Positions 38,301-49,885 of a stretch of 64,000 nt of DNA are shown here, in pieces. Made by a program: the position numbers and the translations under genes. The stretch is from NCBI GenBank assembly GCA_029449245.1, contig JANATF010000012.1, positions 496,001 to 560,000 on the forward strand. Reading direction: 5' to 3'. Origin of the DNA: Mortierella alpina (taxonomy: Eukaryota > Mortierellomycota > Mortierellomycetes > Mortierellales > Mortierellaceae). How positions within the stretch are numbered: the stretch's first letter is position 1; every line of letters starts with the position of its first letter. The notes under the pieces were generated by a model. It searched no databases. It had not been told where the DNA came from and was given only the letters and a program-made list of their open reading frames with translations.

Positions 38301-38593
38301 TGGATGTATTGATGAGCTTTTCTACCAGGTCTATTTCTGATGTGGCGGAGTTCCCTTAGTCGTCACGTCCGATGCGTCGACTCGACTTCTTCATCGACTG
38401 GAACTGCTTATTCACTTTGCGCCTGTTATTTCCCGCCTTTTTACTATTAGAGGCAACGCGGCAGACGGCCATATCCATATTGCGGAATAGAATATTGTAG
38501 TTAGTGGGGTATAATCAGCATGCGATCGAATGTCATCGTTCAACATGCATATTGACCCGTCCCTCTCCTTTATCCCCTCCCCCTTTTTTTCTC
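35353..38593. other. Gene-free 3.2-kb region
   Basis: Upstream of the G-alpha gene (-) and downstream of the GGQ protein gene (-). I see no coding region, tRNA or obvious repeat array. The part next to G-alpha (to about 36.1 kb) is purine-rich on the plus strand, so pyrimidine-rich in gene sense, like the other leaders here. Confidence 0.5.
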
Positions 38594-39526
38594 TTACATT
38601 CTCTCGAGCTTCTCCAAAGTCTCCGCATCCGGCAGCTTGGGCAATTCGGCCATTTTCAGTAGGATCTCGTGCAGCTTTTCCATACAGTCTTCTAAATTGG
38701 CCATCTGAGTGCGCTTTCGGTCCGAAGTCAACACGTATTCGCCGTTCTTGTTAATCCTGTTCGACTCCTAGTTTTTCCGCCAAGTATGGTTGGTCAGTAC
38801 AAGTTCGTTGGCCAGGACAAGGACGATCAAGTATTATTCGCTCCCATTATGCCCGTAGCACGGGATGACATCCTACAGGCTTCATTTACCTCAGACTGTA
38901 ACCGATCACGGACGTACTCTGGGAGCCAGAGAGCATCGTCCACTACAAATCGCATATCGACCTTGGTGTTCACTAAGGGATCAAACATTGTATTCAGCGT
39001 AAATATATCAAAATACCCCCACAAACACAGCACCTACAATAGCAACAAAAACATAGCAATAGGGCCTGGCATCCAACCATCTTGCACATCATTTCAAAGG
39101 GTGTTCCATACCTTTGTTGACATTTTGTCCTCCTGGTCCACTAGCGCGTACGAAGTTCAAGGTCAAGAGTCCCTTTGGAATAGAGTCACGAGTGAAGTGC
39201 TTTGCCCAGTTTTCGATTTTCTCCCGATCCTTCAAAGTCATGCCATAGGCGTCCTTGAACTCCTCGTCCTCTGATCCTGACGATCCGCTTGATTCGTACA
39301 AGTTCTCTCGCTTCGATGCAAACCCTCTTTTGATAGTTGATAGCGGTACTAACCGGAACGGAGCATGGTGACCAACAATGGAGCTGATTCCTGTTGGCGA
39401 ACAGAGTCCTCGAGCCAGCAGCCTAGGATATGCTGCCGTTACTGCTCCTTGGATTCCGAATGCATTCCTCCATGCAACTAACGCACTGCCTGCGAGTTGG
39501 CATGTCCTCAAAAACGATGTCGACAT
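38594..39526 (-). CDS. Mitochondrial GGQ peptidyl-tRNA hydrolase (ICT1/MTRFR type)
   Basis: Rescues stalled mitochondrial ribosomes by cutting peptidyl-tRNA. Exons 39526-39112, 38972-38890 and 38767-38594 give 223 aa. The N-terminus is Arg/Ser/Ala-rich (MSTSFLRTCQLAGSALVAWR), a likely presequence. The catalytic motif spans the first intron: FVRASGPGGQNVNK then VNTKVDMRF, the conserved GGQ and VNK(V)xTK block of class-I release-factor domains. The codon-recognition domains of true release factors are absent, so it is the short rescue type. The end is a Lys/Glu-rich helix (RTQMANLEDCMEKLHEILLK) rather than the very basic tail of human ICT1. Yeast Pth4 is the closest named equivalent I can suggest. 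Confidence 0.9.
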
Positions 39527-40424
39527 GGCGATTGTAATGATTTGAAAAGGGCGAAGAGATGCACGCTAAAACGATCAAACGTGACTGTCGAAAAAACACC
39601 CCTCTCCGTCAAACGGTCCAGTTGAGCCGAGCAATAATCGGCTGAAGAAAGAGCCATGGAGGGGCATCTCGTAGTAAGTTGGTGCCCATGATCTCTATGG
39701 AAAGCGCTTCGGTTATAGTAGAGTCCTGCTTTTCTGGTAGACCTTGCCCAATGTTTCCTGGGCAAACAGACACAAAGTCTCGGTCGCTACTCTGATAGAC
39801 TTACCGTGGAAAAAACGTGGCACAAACCTTATGACCGAAAAGCACGCCTAGTCGTTCAAGAGAAGGTAGGGGTATTCATGCCGCAGTTGCTTAAGGTCAT
39901 AATTGTGGCTATTCACGATCCTGCTGGCGCGTTACGCTCATCGTGAATACGATTGGGTCTGCCCGATAGTAACGATGCAAGATCGGTTAATTTGATGACT
40001 GTGCGGCCTAGGAGTCAAAGCAGAAGTGATGCTTGTGAGGCTCCTCTACAGGCACTCGAGTCATGACTGGAGGCAGAAAAAGCCTTACAGATTTACGTCT
40101 TTAGGACGGGTCAATAAGAGAACCACCGATCTTACGGAGTATTCCAATAAACCACGAAGATTAGTCCCGTGAAGCCTTCTCAGACCCAGCGCGATCATCA
40201 CCACATTCTCTTCGCTAGAGGTGGCACAGCTTGTGTTGCTAAAGGCTTGATAGACGAGCAGGGCGGGTTCTCTGATGGCGATATTTGCCTTGCCTACAAT
40301 CAGCGTAACAAGCGACGTAAAGCTACATAAAGCTTTCACTGCAGCCTCCTCTTACTTCTTGCTCTCTCGTGTTCTCTCATTCTTACACGTCCACTTCCCA
40401 CTCTCGATCCCCAGCAACTATAAT
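39527..40424. other. Divergent upstream region, no gene seen
   Basis: About 900 bp between the GGQ gene (-) and the 160-aa orphan (+). No supported coding region or repeat. Confidence 0.5.
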
Positions 40425-40907
40425 ATGGACCACGTCCACGGCCCCAACGGCCAGGTAGTGCTCAAACCAAGCAAGTCATCCAGGTCAAATGCCAAAGCCT
40501 CTAGCGGACCCAACTCCAAGGCCCCCGCTCAACGTGACAGCGTTACGCCCATCCTACGACACACCTTTACGCTTAGCCAGCGACACAATTTTGCTCCTAG
40601 CCAGCGACACCATGTCTCCCCCGCCCAACCGCTCAGCGTTGCTCCTGCTCGGCCTGACATAGAAATCAACGAACTAGTTCACACCTTTGACGACGGGCAG
40701 ACGGAAGAACTTCAGAATTTCTTCGCGGACATGAGTGCAAGTGTGGCCGCGATCGAAAGGGTGGCAGAGGACAACGCACCGTACCATTGCACCTTTCCCG
40801 ACGGATCGACAGCACCGATCCCAAATTTAGCGGCAGAGGCGAGGGCACGACATGCTGCAACAGTTCGAGCGGGAGCAGGTGTGAAAAGTTTGATGCCTCG
40901 CGTCTGA
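40425..40907 (+). CDS. Unrecognised 160-aa protein
   Basis: Single exon from the ATG at 40425, preceded by a CT-rich leader and followed by AATAAA at about 40936. I do not recognise the family. Residues ~30-75 contain imperfect repeats of L/PSQRH (LSQRHNF, PSQRHHV), and the DNA AGCCAGCGACAC occurs twice. The second half is acidic then Ala-rich (IEINELVHTFDDGQTEELQN, AAEARARHAATV) and looks helical. No signal peptide or membrane span. Coding is supported by clean context and composition, not by homology. Confidence 0.5.
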   Translation: MDHVHGPNGQVVLKPSKSSRSNAKASSGPNSKAPAQRDSVTPILRHTFTLSQRHNFAPSQRHHVSPAQPLSVAPARPDIEINELVHTFDDGQTEELQNFFADMSASVAAIERVAEDNAPYHCTFPDGSTAPIPNLAAEARARHAATVRAGAGVKSLMPRV

Positions 40908-42390
40908 GAACCAAGTACCTTGTATCGCCCGCGAAAATAAATGCAATCGTTTTGCGGTAAAGTTGTAGAAAATTACTGTGAAAGAAAGAAACGCAAAGAA
41001 TAAACTGTGGGTTCTATGGCTAGTGCATGTTGGTCCCACATATCGCGTCGAGGCTGAAAGCTGGAGTACAGGCGCGTAGTTCCTATTATGAATGCCTGAA
41101 GCCCAAGAGCACATGTCGCCAGAGCCCAAAGAAGTGTCTATGACGGTTGAATACGGTCCAGAGTGGTCGCTGTTTACAAGGCATGATACTTCATGCCGGA
41201 CACAATGGTCGACGGTGTAAACTGTGCTGTGCGCCACAGATACTGTGGTTGGTCTGAGGTATGAACGTCGGACGTTTCTGGCTAATCAGGACTATCTTGA
41301 TCCGCTTGCACATGGGTGCTCAAAGTGCCAAGCGCGCCATGCATTTTCCCAATTTCTGTTCTGGCAATTCTGATGACAAAGCTTGAGCTGAACAGATTCC
41401 ATGATATCCAACGGGCCGTGATGCTCTCGACTGGGAGGTTACACGCTTGACTAAGTGATGGCAGGGACGCCGCGGTATTGTGGCATGCCGAGGGTGCCGT
41501 GGCATGGTGTGAGGAAAATGATGAGCGGGGTCCTTCCTCCTCGGCGATCGTTGACAATTTTTTCTTTTCGACTGTGCAGGGAGCACCGCACTGAACTCTT
41601 TTCATGTGAGTGAGTGAGAGAAATAAACACTATGAAAACTTTATCCCAAAAAAAATTCGATCGCTTTTTGTTTCCATTTCCTCGCTGCACCCACGCCCTT
41701 ACAAGCTCGCACTCTCATCCCCGTCTTTGCTCCTGCACACACTCTTTCCTGGTCTGAACAGATTCCAATCATCCGCTCCAGATCTTTTACCAGACTCTCC
41801 CCCCCCCCCCCGTCGCACTCATCTCAATTCCTTTGTTTTTTCTCATCCGACGTTGATCGCAAGGTACATTCCTTTACACTTGAAACGGTCATTCCTTAAC
41901 ACTTGCAACGGACAAAGAATGCAGGTCGTTCATATGGCTCAGTCTCTGCTGGCTTTATGAGCCAAGCGTTCTTCAGCTCTGGGTTCTAAAGAACGAATAT
42001 GAATCTAGGCGGGCAGAGAAGCTTATCCAAAGCAGCCTTGTCGATGTGTATCGACCACCGAGTGGCCGTTATACGCCCTGACGACTGCATACCCATGATT
42101 CTTCTCAGGTACCTTTGTTCTGACAGACCCTTCTTTACTCATGTGTATATCTGTAGGATGTCATCAATGTCGTCAATAGGTAACTATCGCAACAGTCGAC
42201 ATATATGCCACCCGACTTGTAAAGTCGAGCGGGATCGACAAAGTCATGATGACACTCACGAGTGACGATCAGGAATGCTGACGGTGTAGGGGGACTAGTC
42301 TCAGGGAATGAGGCTACTGTAGAAGCATGATCCGTCAAGAATAGCACCCAGGGCGGATGAAAATGAGAGGTGGTACAAGAGGGAAAACTG
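40908..42390. other. Gene-free 1.5-kb region
   Basis: No supported gene. A run of ten C lies near 41803-41812. The end may contain an unrecognised first exon of the acyltransferase gene. Confidence 0.45.
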
Positions 42391-43672
42391 ATGGGGCACT
42401 ATTCCTTCAAGAAATTGGAATTACCAACCCGAGATTTTGACGCGATCTCTATATTACTATCCTACACAGAGCCCGCACTGTCCTCGTTCCCAGGCAACCT
42501 GGCGGTCATCCTTGTCTTCTACCTGGCGCTTCCACGACTTCTTGCCGTCCTGCCACAGAAGATTCAGTTCATCACCAAATGTCTCATTGTCCTTGCAGCA
42601 ACCTTCATCATGTCCGTGGCAGGATGCTTTGTCGCAATCGTCTATGCTCTCCTCCATAAGCGCTACGCCATCAATTACGTTGTCGCCAGGGTCTTTTCTT
42701 ATATCGCATGCAGGCCCTGTGGAGTCACGTTCAACATTGTGGGCGAAGAGCACCTCGAGAACACTCCGGCAATCGTTGTCTGCAACCATCAGAGTTCCAT
42801 GGATATGATGGTCTTGGGACGAGTGTTCCCTATGCGCTGCGTGGTTATGGCCAAGAAGGAGCTTCAATACTTTCCATTTCTCGGCATCTTTAGTAAGTTT
42901 AGGGAGATTGCTTTTGCACCATGCTGCAGCATCTCTCATTCACGGATATCATGCGCGTGCCTTCTGCACCTTCTGATGTGGCAACTGACCAATTTTCATC
43001 TGTTCTTTCCATAGTGACGCTGAGCAATGCCATTTTTATCGACCGCAAGAATCATAAGAAGGCCATTGAGTCGACGACCCAGGCCGTTGCAGACATGAAG
43101 AAGCACAACGTACGACTCTTGTTTTTCTGTTCTGTCTTTGTGGATAGGACGCAGGCCACAGACCCTCCATGCCTAACCAATTGGGGGAGGTTTTTTTTAT
43201 TGAATCGCTCATTTTACGCTAGTCTGGAATTTGGATCTTTCCCGAAGGAACTCGCTCCAGGCTGGATACGGCCGACCTGCTGCCATTCAAGAAGGGAGCT
43301 TTCCACCTTGCAATCCAGTCAGGGCTTCCCATCCTACCCATTGTCTGCGCTGGATACAACCACATCTATGATTCTGCCAAGCGATCTTTCCCTGGCGGTG
43401 AGCTCGAGATCAGAATTCTAGAGCCCATTCCTACCACAGGCATGACGGCCGACGATGTGAACGATCTGATGGAGCGGACACGGGCTGTGATGTTGAAAAA
43501 CCTGAAGGAGATGGATGTCAACTCCTCGGCAGTATCTTCAGAACCTTCGCTCTCAGTAGATGAGGTCCAATCAGATCCTGTATTGAAGCATGAGGCGAAG
43601 TCGACTGCGGTGAAGGAGGAGGAAGGAGTTGGCTATGACAGCGTGAAGAAGAGGAAGACGGTCAAGGCATAG
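42391..43672 (+). CDS. 1-acyl-sn-glycerol-3-phosphate acyltransferase
   Basis: Makes phosphatidic acid from lysophosphatidic acid and acyl-CoA in the ER; a key step of phospholipid and storage-oil synthesis. Exons 42391-42892, 43015-43109 and 43223-43672 give 348 aa. Two N-terminal membrane segments (LAVILVFYLALPRLLAVLP; IVLAATFIMSVAGCFVAIVY) precede motif I NHQSSMD. KKELQYFPFLG, IFIDRKN, motif III FPEGTRS and the PILPIVCAGYNHIY block follow. The tail is acidic then Lys-rich. Similarity to Mortierella lysophosphatidate acyltransferase is strong from memory, including ADMKKHNSGIWIF across the last junction. The start is uncertain: the ATG at 42391 gives a non-hydrophobic lead of about 15 residues that may instead be replaced by an upstream exon. 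Confidence 0.93.
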
Positions 43673-44435
43673 ATAGCGGTAATTGGTGGCAGTTGTTCCG
43701 CAGATAAAGTCGTGATATCCTTCCTCAAGACCTGCTGGAATGGTTTATATTTCGATCTCTCATGCGCCTACGCGTACTCCAATGGGATGCGCAGAACCGT
43801 GGTCAAGTTGGTCAACGCAGCAGCGTCGTCAACAAAAGAAGCGCAAGGCTCGTGTTCAGATGTCATGACCCGTCCTCGTCTGCGCAACAAAAAAAAAACA
43901 TTGTGCGGTGGTTTTTTTAGCTGGAATTGTGACCCTTTCTGGTTGCCGGTTGCCCCGGCCTGACAGGACATGGCAAAACGGGCGGCCCGAGAAATCCTCT
44001 GTATTTTTTTCTTCAAGACGGAAGTTGAATGGGCGGAGGCACTGACCGACGGCCAAATGACTTCATACTCTTGTTGTTGTGTGCCTTTGCGTAGACTGTG
44101 TTCACCAGCACATGCCGCTATATCTCACACCTCACTCCTCACACCTCCGGCCTCCTCACTCTCTTGCCTTCACTCTCTTGCTTTCAGTCTCTCACCTCCC
44201 CCTCTCCTCCTTGTCCTTGTCAAGCGTCTCTTCATTCTCTCTCACTTTCTCTTCCCTGCTTGCTCTCAGTGACTCGAATCGTTCTCATCTCCGCTTTTGT
44301 TTTTCTCTGCATCGCCTGCATCACCAATCAAGCCCTTGCCCCGTGTCCTCCCTGCTCCTTTGACCATCCTACACAGACGCTACGCAGCTCTGACGACATT
44401 CCACTTGGTTGACGCTCTTGGCTGACCCTTTCACC
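43673..44435. other. Intergenic region, no gene seen
   Basis: Tandem gap of 763 bp. The last ~350 bp are CT-rich on the sense strand of the VTT gene and are probably its leader. Confidence 0.5.
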
Positions 44436-46850
44436 ATGTCAGCCCTTGTTGCCACCGCCAATGCAGCCTCTGCTGCCACAACCGCTGCGTTCGGTCGCCT
44501 TTATAGCAGTGCCAAAGGCGACTCGTCCTTGCACTCAACGGGACGCCAGCGCTCGTCCAGCTTTACTCTCAAAGCAGCCGCCCGTAGCGTGCCTCACAAC
44601 GGCAACAGCACACAGACCTCGTCGCGATCTTCATACCCATCATCGTCGCCCGCCAGTACCTCCTTTTCAGCAGCTCCGTCGGTCCGTAAGCTCTCGAGGG
44701 GGATGTCACAGCACGAGGAAACCATCGCTCACCGTGATCTATCAGCCCCCCTTTCTCCTGCGGACTATTCTGGGCTTTCACTCGCTGAGAGCACCGTTGC
44801 AGCGTCGCCTGCCTATAGGGCTCAGCAGCAGCAACAGCAGGAACAGGGCCTCGATCGGATAAATCTTGTCCCCTCTCCAACGGACTCTATTTACAGTAGC
44901 CGCAACCAAAACAACAAAGGCGCGACTGAAACCATCCACAGCGATCTGCGTGGGATTCAGGCACAGGAAAACACATCTACCATCTGTACAGGGCGTAGCA
45001 GGAGCAATACTCTCACGAACAGTGGCTCTGGCGCTGCAAAAGTGGCAGTAGCCTCCATCAATTGCCAGCTGGATCATGTTATGCGCCCGCGCCGACCCTC
45101 CTTGGTCAATGGTGCCACAGGAACTTTCAGCCCTGCACTGCCGACAATCATCCTGTCCCCCGACACCTCCAAACCATCCAGCACTGCCGCCCCGCATTCG
45201 CATTACCCGCCCACCTTGGTTCCGTTTCAGTACGACGAGGTAACAGAGTCAAAGAGCAGCGGTGCAGAGGACGGCACCGAGAGCACCAAACTGGCAGCGC
45301 CTACCAGCTCCTCATGGGGTAATCTTCAGTTGGGCTTCCTTCCGCGTATCCTCATCTTAATCGGGCTCTTTGGACTGTCCCTTGGAGGGCTTTACCTCTT
45401 GGCACAAGTTTTGCCACCGCTCTCGTTACCAAAGTCCATCGATGATGTCAAAGTTGATTCTAAAATCTTGCAGGAGTTTGCCACGGCGACATACGAAGGC
45501 TGGATCAGGACCTTCTGGGTCTTTAGCGTGGTTTATATGTGGAAACAGTGCTTTGGAATCCCAGGCAGCGCTTTCTTGGTAAGGTCGTGTTGTCTGTTGG
45601 GCGTACCCCGTGCAAAAAAAGGAGGGCGAAAAAAAAAAATCAGGTCATCGATGTTTCTAACGCAATCTTTTTTTGGATCGCCTTGACAGAATATCCTCGC
45701 GGGCGCACTCTACGGACCGTGGTTCGGGACGGTGTTGACGTCCTTGCTGACTACGCTTGGTTCTGTATTGGCCTATTTTATGTCATTCTTCTTAATGGAA
45801 CCAATTCTGAACCGATATGCCTCCAGCCGTTTGGACCAGATGCGTCTTAAGATTCAGAAAAAGACGCGGTCGGCACAGGCCTCGGCTTCTGCCGGCTCGT
45901 CAACAGCCACCTCAACTGCTGTCCAAACCTCGATCAATGGCACATCCACATCAACTTCAGCCGCTGAGACATCGGCTGCAGGGTCACTGTCAGGATCATC
46001 ATCCGCTCACAGAGGAACGACCCTCCGCACGCGCTCTTCATCATTTACTATGCGCAGGGCAGATATTGGACAGACGGACTTCTCGTCGTTACCCGCATAC
46101 GCCCCGTCTCATTATGCAGCCGGTACTGGATCGCCTACCACCACGTCTACCCATTTCCATCACAGCGAGATTGAAATCCAGGAAAGCGAAGGTTTGCTCA
46201 GAGAGGACAGGAGTGACATGGAGAAAGCAACTGGCGCTCAAGATGAAGAGACCGCAGGCGGCGATCGCGAAGCAGACAGTGAGGACGAGGATGGCTCTGA
46301 GGGGACCAGCTTGTTTATGCAGCTACTGCTGATTCGCCTCTTCCCGTTGACACCTTACTGGTTTATCAATCTGGCCAGCCCTTTGGTCGGCGTTCCCGTG
46401 CTGCCGTTCATGACCTCCATGTTTTTGGGTTGTATGCCTTACAACTACATCTGTGCTCAGGCCGGTGCCATTCTGGGAGAGATCCATGAGTTGCGTGATA
46501 TCTACCAGCAGCCCTGGATCTTGTTTCAAATCGTGTTGGTCTTGGTGCTCTCGACTGCTGCAGTGTGGATCAGCAAGCGTTCGAAAAAGCGACAGATGGA
46601 GAATGACCAGCTGCAGCACAACAAGAGTCGTTCAAGCGAGGATGCAATGGAGGGCGACGACGAGACGACCCATCGTTTGCTTGGGTCTAGTCAGGAGGTG
46701 GAACATCATCAGCAGCAACAGCATCGTGGACAGGGTGATGAGGATGAGGATACTATCCCTATGTCCCCCATCGGACATCAGTCCCGTTCGACAGCGAGCG
46801 CCAACAAGCGTGACTCTGCTATTATTGACATGACCGAGTACCGCTACTAG
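44436..46850 (+). CDS. TMEM41-like VTT-domain membrane protein
   Basis: VTT/DedA-family proteins such as TMEM41B and VMP1 are ER lipid scramblases used in autophagy and lipid droplet formation (family knowledge). Exons 44436-45578 and 45690-46850 give 767 aa. About 300 N-terminal residues are Ser/Thr-rich with a short Gln run. Membrane segments start near residue 300 (PRILILIGLFGLSLGGLYLL). The VTT core is GIPGSAFLNILAGALYGPWF and LLIRLFPLTPYWFINLASP, then FLGCMPYNYICAQAGAIL, with the conserved Gly and Pro residues. Between the two halves sits an insert of about 150 low-complexity, partly acidic residues (near 430-583). The tail is hydrophilic with Gln/His. The close TMEM41A/B versus Tvp38/TMEM64 assignment needs a tree; the LTPYWFINLASP and MPYNYI motifs favour TMEM41. 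Confidence 0.87.
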
Positions 46851-46992
46851 TTGCTTCCTTCCCTCTTTTTTCCTCTGTACCTGTATCATTACTCCCCTCT
46901 TTACTTGTACTTCTAGAACAGCATATCATTCATATCTACGTTTAATATACCCAAACTACGAATCAAAAGGTGCACGCGTAGTTGTCACCCCA

Positions 46993-49597
46993 TCACAGCT
47001 TTGAGGTACCAAACGCGTGGTGAGGTCTAAATCCTTTGGTCTCGAGTTCGTCTCTGTTCAGCAGCTCACCCTGGTTATCTGTCGCGTTAAAGTTTTCCCA
47101 GCCACCAACAGAGCCTGCGATTGGGGCAAATAGGAGTCGCTCATCCACGCCAAGGATGCCGCACAGTGCCACGGTGTCATGACCCAACGAGGCAACTACG
47201 TCTCGCAGATGCTGAGGCACGAGGTGAGCACTCTGGGTCGACATTAACCCACGAGTGATGTACCAGGAGAGGTAGGACTCCATAAGTGACAGTCCCCACA
47301 ATCGAAGAAGCGTTTCTAAGATCGTTCTGGTTGGTATTAAGCAGGTGTTAGACCAGCGTGCAAACTGGAAAAAAGGTTGTTCGAATAGAAAATGCACAAG
47401 ACAGTCTTACTTTGGTCCTCCTGTCAGGGTGCAGATCACGTCGAGCGTCTGTTCGAAACACACGCGCTCTCCAAAGGACTTTGCGGCCGCTTGTATTGTA
47501 TCGGACTCTTCACCCATCCACACATCGAACAGCGCCTTTCCTTGGCTCATCTTGGATTGCATGGACATTCCCAGCTACGTGAGGAGGTGGGTTTCATGAG
47601 CAAACGATCCACTTTCATTAGACACATTCCTCGCCGGACCAAATACAGTTGATCGCATCAATGAACCAGAACAAGTTCCGTAATGCAAGGCCGTGCCGTA
47701 TATTACCTCCTGGAAGAGCCCTGTCTCGCGCAGTTGGAACAACGTCAACAAGGCTTCCAACGACAGCACATCCAACGATTGTACAGTCTTCCTCTTGGCC
47801 TCAAAATCTGCACTTGCGTTCTTGTGTTGCGATCGCTGCAGGAGTGCCAGCTGCTCCTTGGCGACTTTTTGCATCAACACGCTATTATCACCCTCGGCTG
47901 TCATGCCCGCGTGCGCAAACGAAATCATCTCCCCGAACCTGTTCACAGACAGATAGCCCTGGCCTCCGCACCGCTCCCGACACGTCGTCGCGACGCGCTC
48001 CGCATTCCATGTGACGAGTGGTTTGATCACGCAACAGAGTCGCACGACCTCATCTGCGTCCGGTGCCGGAACCTGTTCCTGAAACGCTCTTAACGAGGAT
48101 GTGGACCAGCGTCTCTTGCAATAGTTGAGTCCAATATTGAGACAGATGGTTTGTGCAAAGAGCGGCAAGAGGGCGCGTTGCTGCAATTGGTAGACCATGA
48201 TCGGGGTATCACTCTTGCCTTGAGGTCCTACACACAGTCGACTCTGTGCGTACCGGAAGGCGATGTTCAGACAGACTTTGGTTCCTCCGAGACAGAGAGA
48301 CGAAATCGCAAGACGGCCAGATAGAAGCTGATCGGCGACCTTCAGGAACCGTCTATTGGGCAGCAATTTTAGGAAGAAGTCGTACCGCCCAAAAAACGGC
48401 GTTTTTTTTTTTGGTTCAGTTAAGACATGAGAATTTTCTCTGTTGTTCAAGAAAAGATCACACGAAGGGGGGCTACTTGTTCTTACCCACGACGACTCGC
48501 AATGGTGGAGGAGAAGGTACCTGTGGCCTTGGAAACATCCGAGTACCGGTTCAGCAGGTTATCGGCCGGGACGCGAACATGTTCAAAGTGAAGCTTCCCG
48601 TTGTCGACGCCATTGCAGCCCATCTTGATGCCCATGTCATGAATAGTCACTCCCCGAGATGGCTGAAGGCTATCCTCACGGATGCGGACCAAGATGGCGT
48701 GCACACCTTCGTTCTTGCCCTGCACAATTGTCTGTGCAAAGACAACGGCCCATTTCGCATGCACCGCGGACTGTGTGGGCCGAGTATAGTAGGCAAGTGT
48801 TAATTGTGGTTACAAATTGTGCAGACGGGAGAATCAATATTCAACCGTTCATGGTTGTACGACGTTCGTGTACTACATTGGGACGGAAATAAAACAGAAA
48901 GCAAAGAACAAGAAAGAGTAACTAAGGCAAAAATGTTGGGTGAGGGAGCAGATTGAGCATATTCTTACGTTGGTAATCCAATACTTTAGGCCTTTGATGG
49001 TTGGAGTGTGAACTTCCCACTCATGCGTCTCGGGAATCTGTCAGCGCAAGAAAAGAAAAAAATGAAAGCAATGGTCAATCTTCTAATTAAAAAAATCTGT
49101 CGATCCTACAAAGCAAAGAGCAGGCAGAACCACCTTACATAGTGGGCCGTCGTGTCCATTTCAATGGCATTGTTACCAAAGCCGAGTTCTGTAAGTGCAA
49201 AGCAGCCCACAGAACTCAAGTCATCGACCTCATTCAACAGCGCCCGATGTCTTTCCGTCCCCAGCTTGATGACGGTTCCACCAAAGAGATTCCATTGAAC
49301 GGTCATCTTGGTCGCCATGCTCTGGTCAATCATCCCAGCAATCTCGTGGGCAGCAAAGATCCGTAGAGGATCTTTTTCGAAATCAAAGACCGATATAAAC
49401 TTTTGCTGTGCAAGACGTTCGAGGCGTTGGAGGGCGAGTTCGCGGTGTGCGGCCGTGGATATATCGTATCGTGGGATGTAAATGGGGTCATTTGCCGCAT
49501 ACTTCTGCATCTGCAGGCGCAGGTCGTGGTGGTCGTGGGCGAGGACTCGAGACAAAGTCGCGACGTCTGGAGGAGCGATGGCTATGTGCGGCGCCAT
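46993..49597 (-). CDS. Peroxisomal acyl-CoA oxidase
   Basis: First enzyme of peroxisomal fatty-acid beta-oxidation; FAD-dependent, passes electrons to oxygen giving H2O2. Exons 49597-49139, 49037-48969, 48770-48487, 48352-47707, 47574-47411 and 47326-46993 join in frame to 651 aa. Recognisable blocks are [20 protein letters not shown], the flavin-site segment [25 protein letters not shown] and [14 protein letters not shown] with [13 protein letters not shown]. The C-terminal oxidase domain follows ([33 protein letters not shown]). CGGQGY and EGDN carry the usual catalytic and flavin contacts. The protein ends in SKL, a perfect type-1 peroxisomal targeting signal. The last acceptor (ACCAG|AACG at 47327/47326) was chosen to avoid an early stop. 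Confidence 0.95.
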
Positions 49598-49885
49598 TGC
49601 GAGGGACTATCGCTAGAATAGGGGGGAGAGAGAATGGAGACGAGAATAAAATGAGGGGACGAGGAGGGTAAAGAAGGAAGAGAGAGCCGAAGAACGAAAC
49701 GCAAACGAGAATGAAAAAAGATGGGAAGTCAAGAGCGCGATACACAAGCGTACGCCCCAGGTGTTGTACTTTTGGTCAAGGTGACTGCTACCACGCCGCT
49801 TGCTCATGAACTCGAAGAGGAATCATTCATTCATTGCATCTTCCTGTAGCTGCATTCTTCTGCTTACAGTCCATACAGCGCAAGA
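49598..49885. promoter_or_regulatory. Divergent acyl-CoA oxidase / VPS71 upstream region
   Basis: 288 bp between start codons. The oxidase side is purine-rich on the plus strand (CT-rich in oxidase sense). No TATA box identified. Confidence 0.45.
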
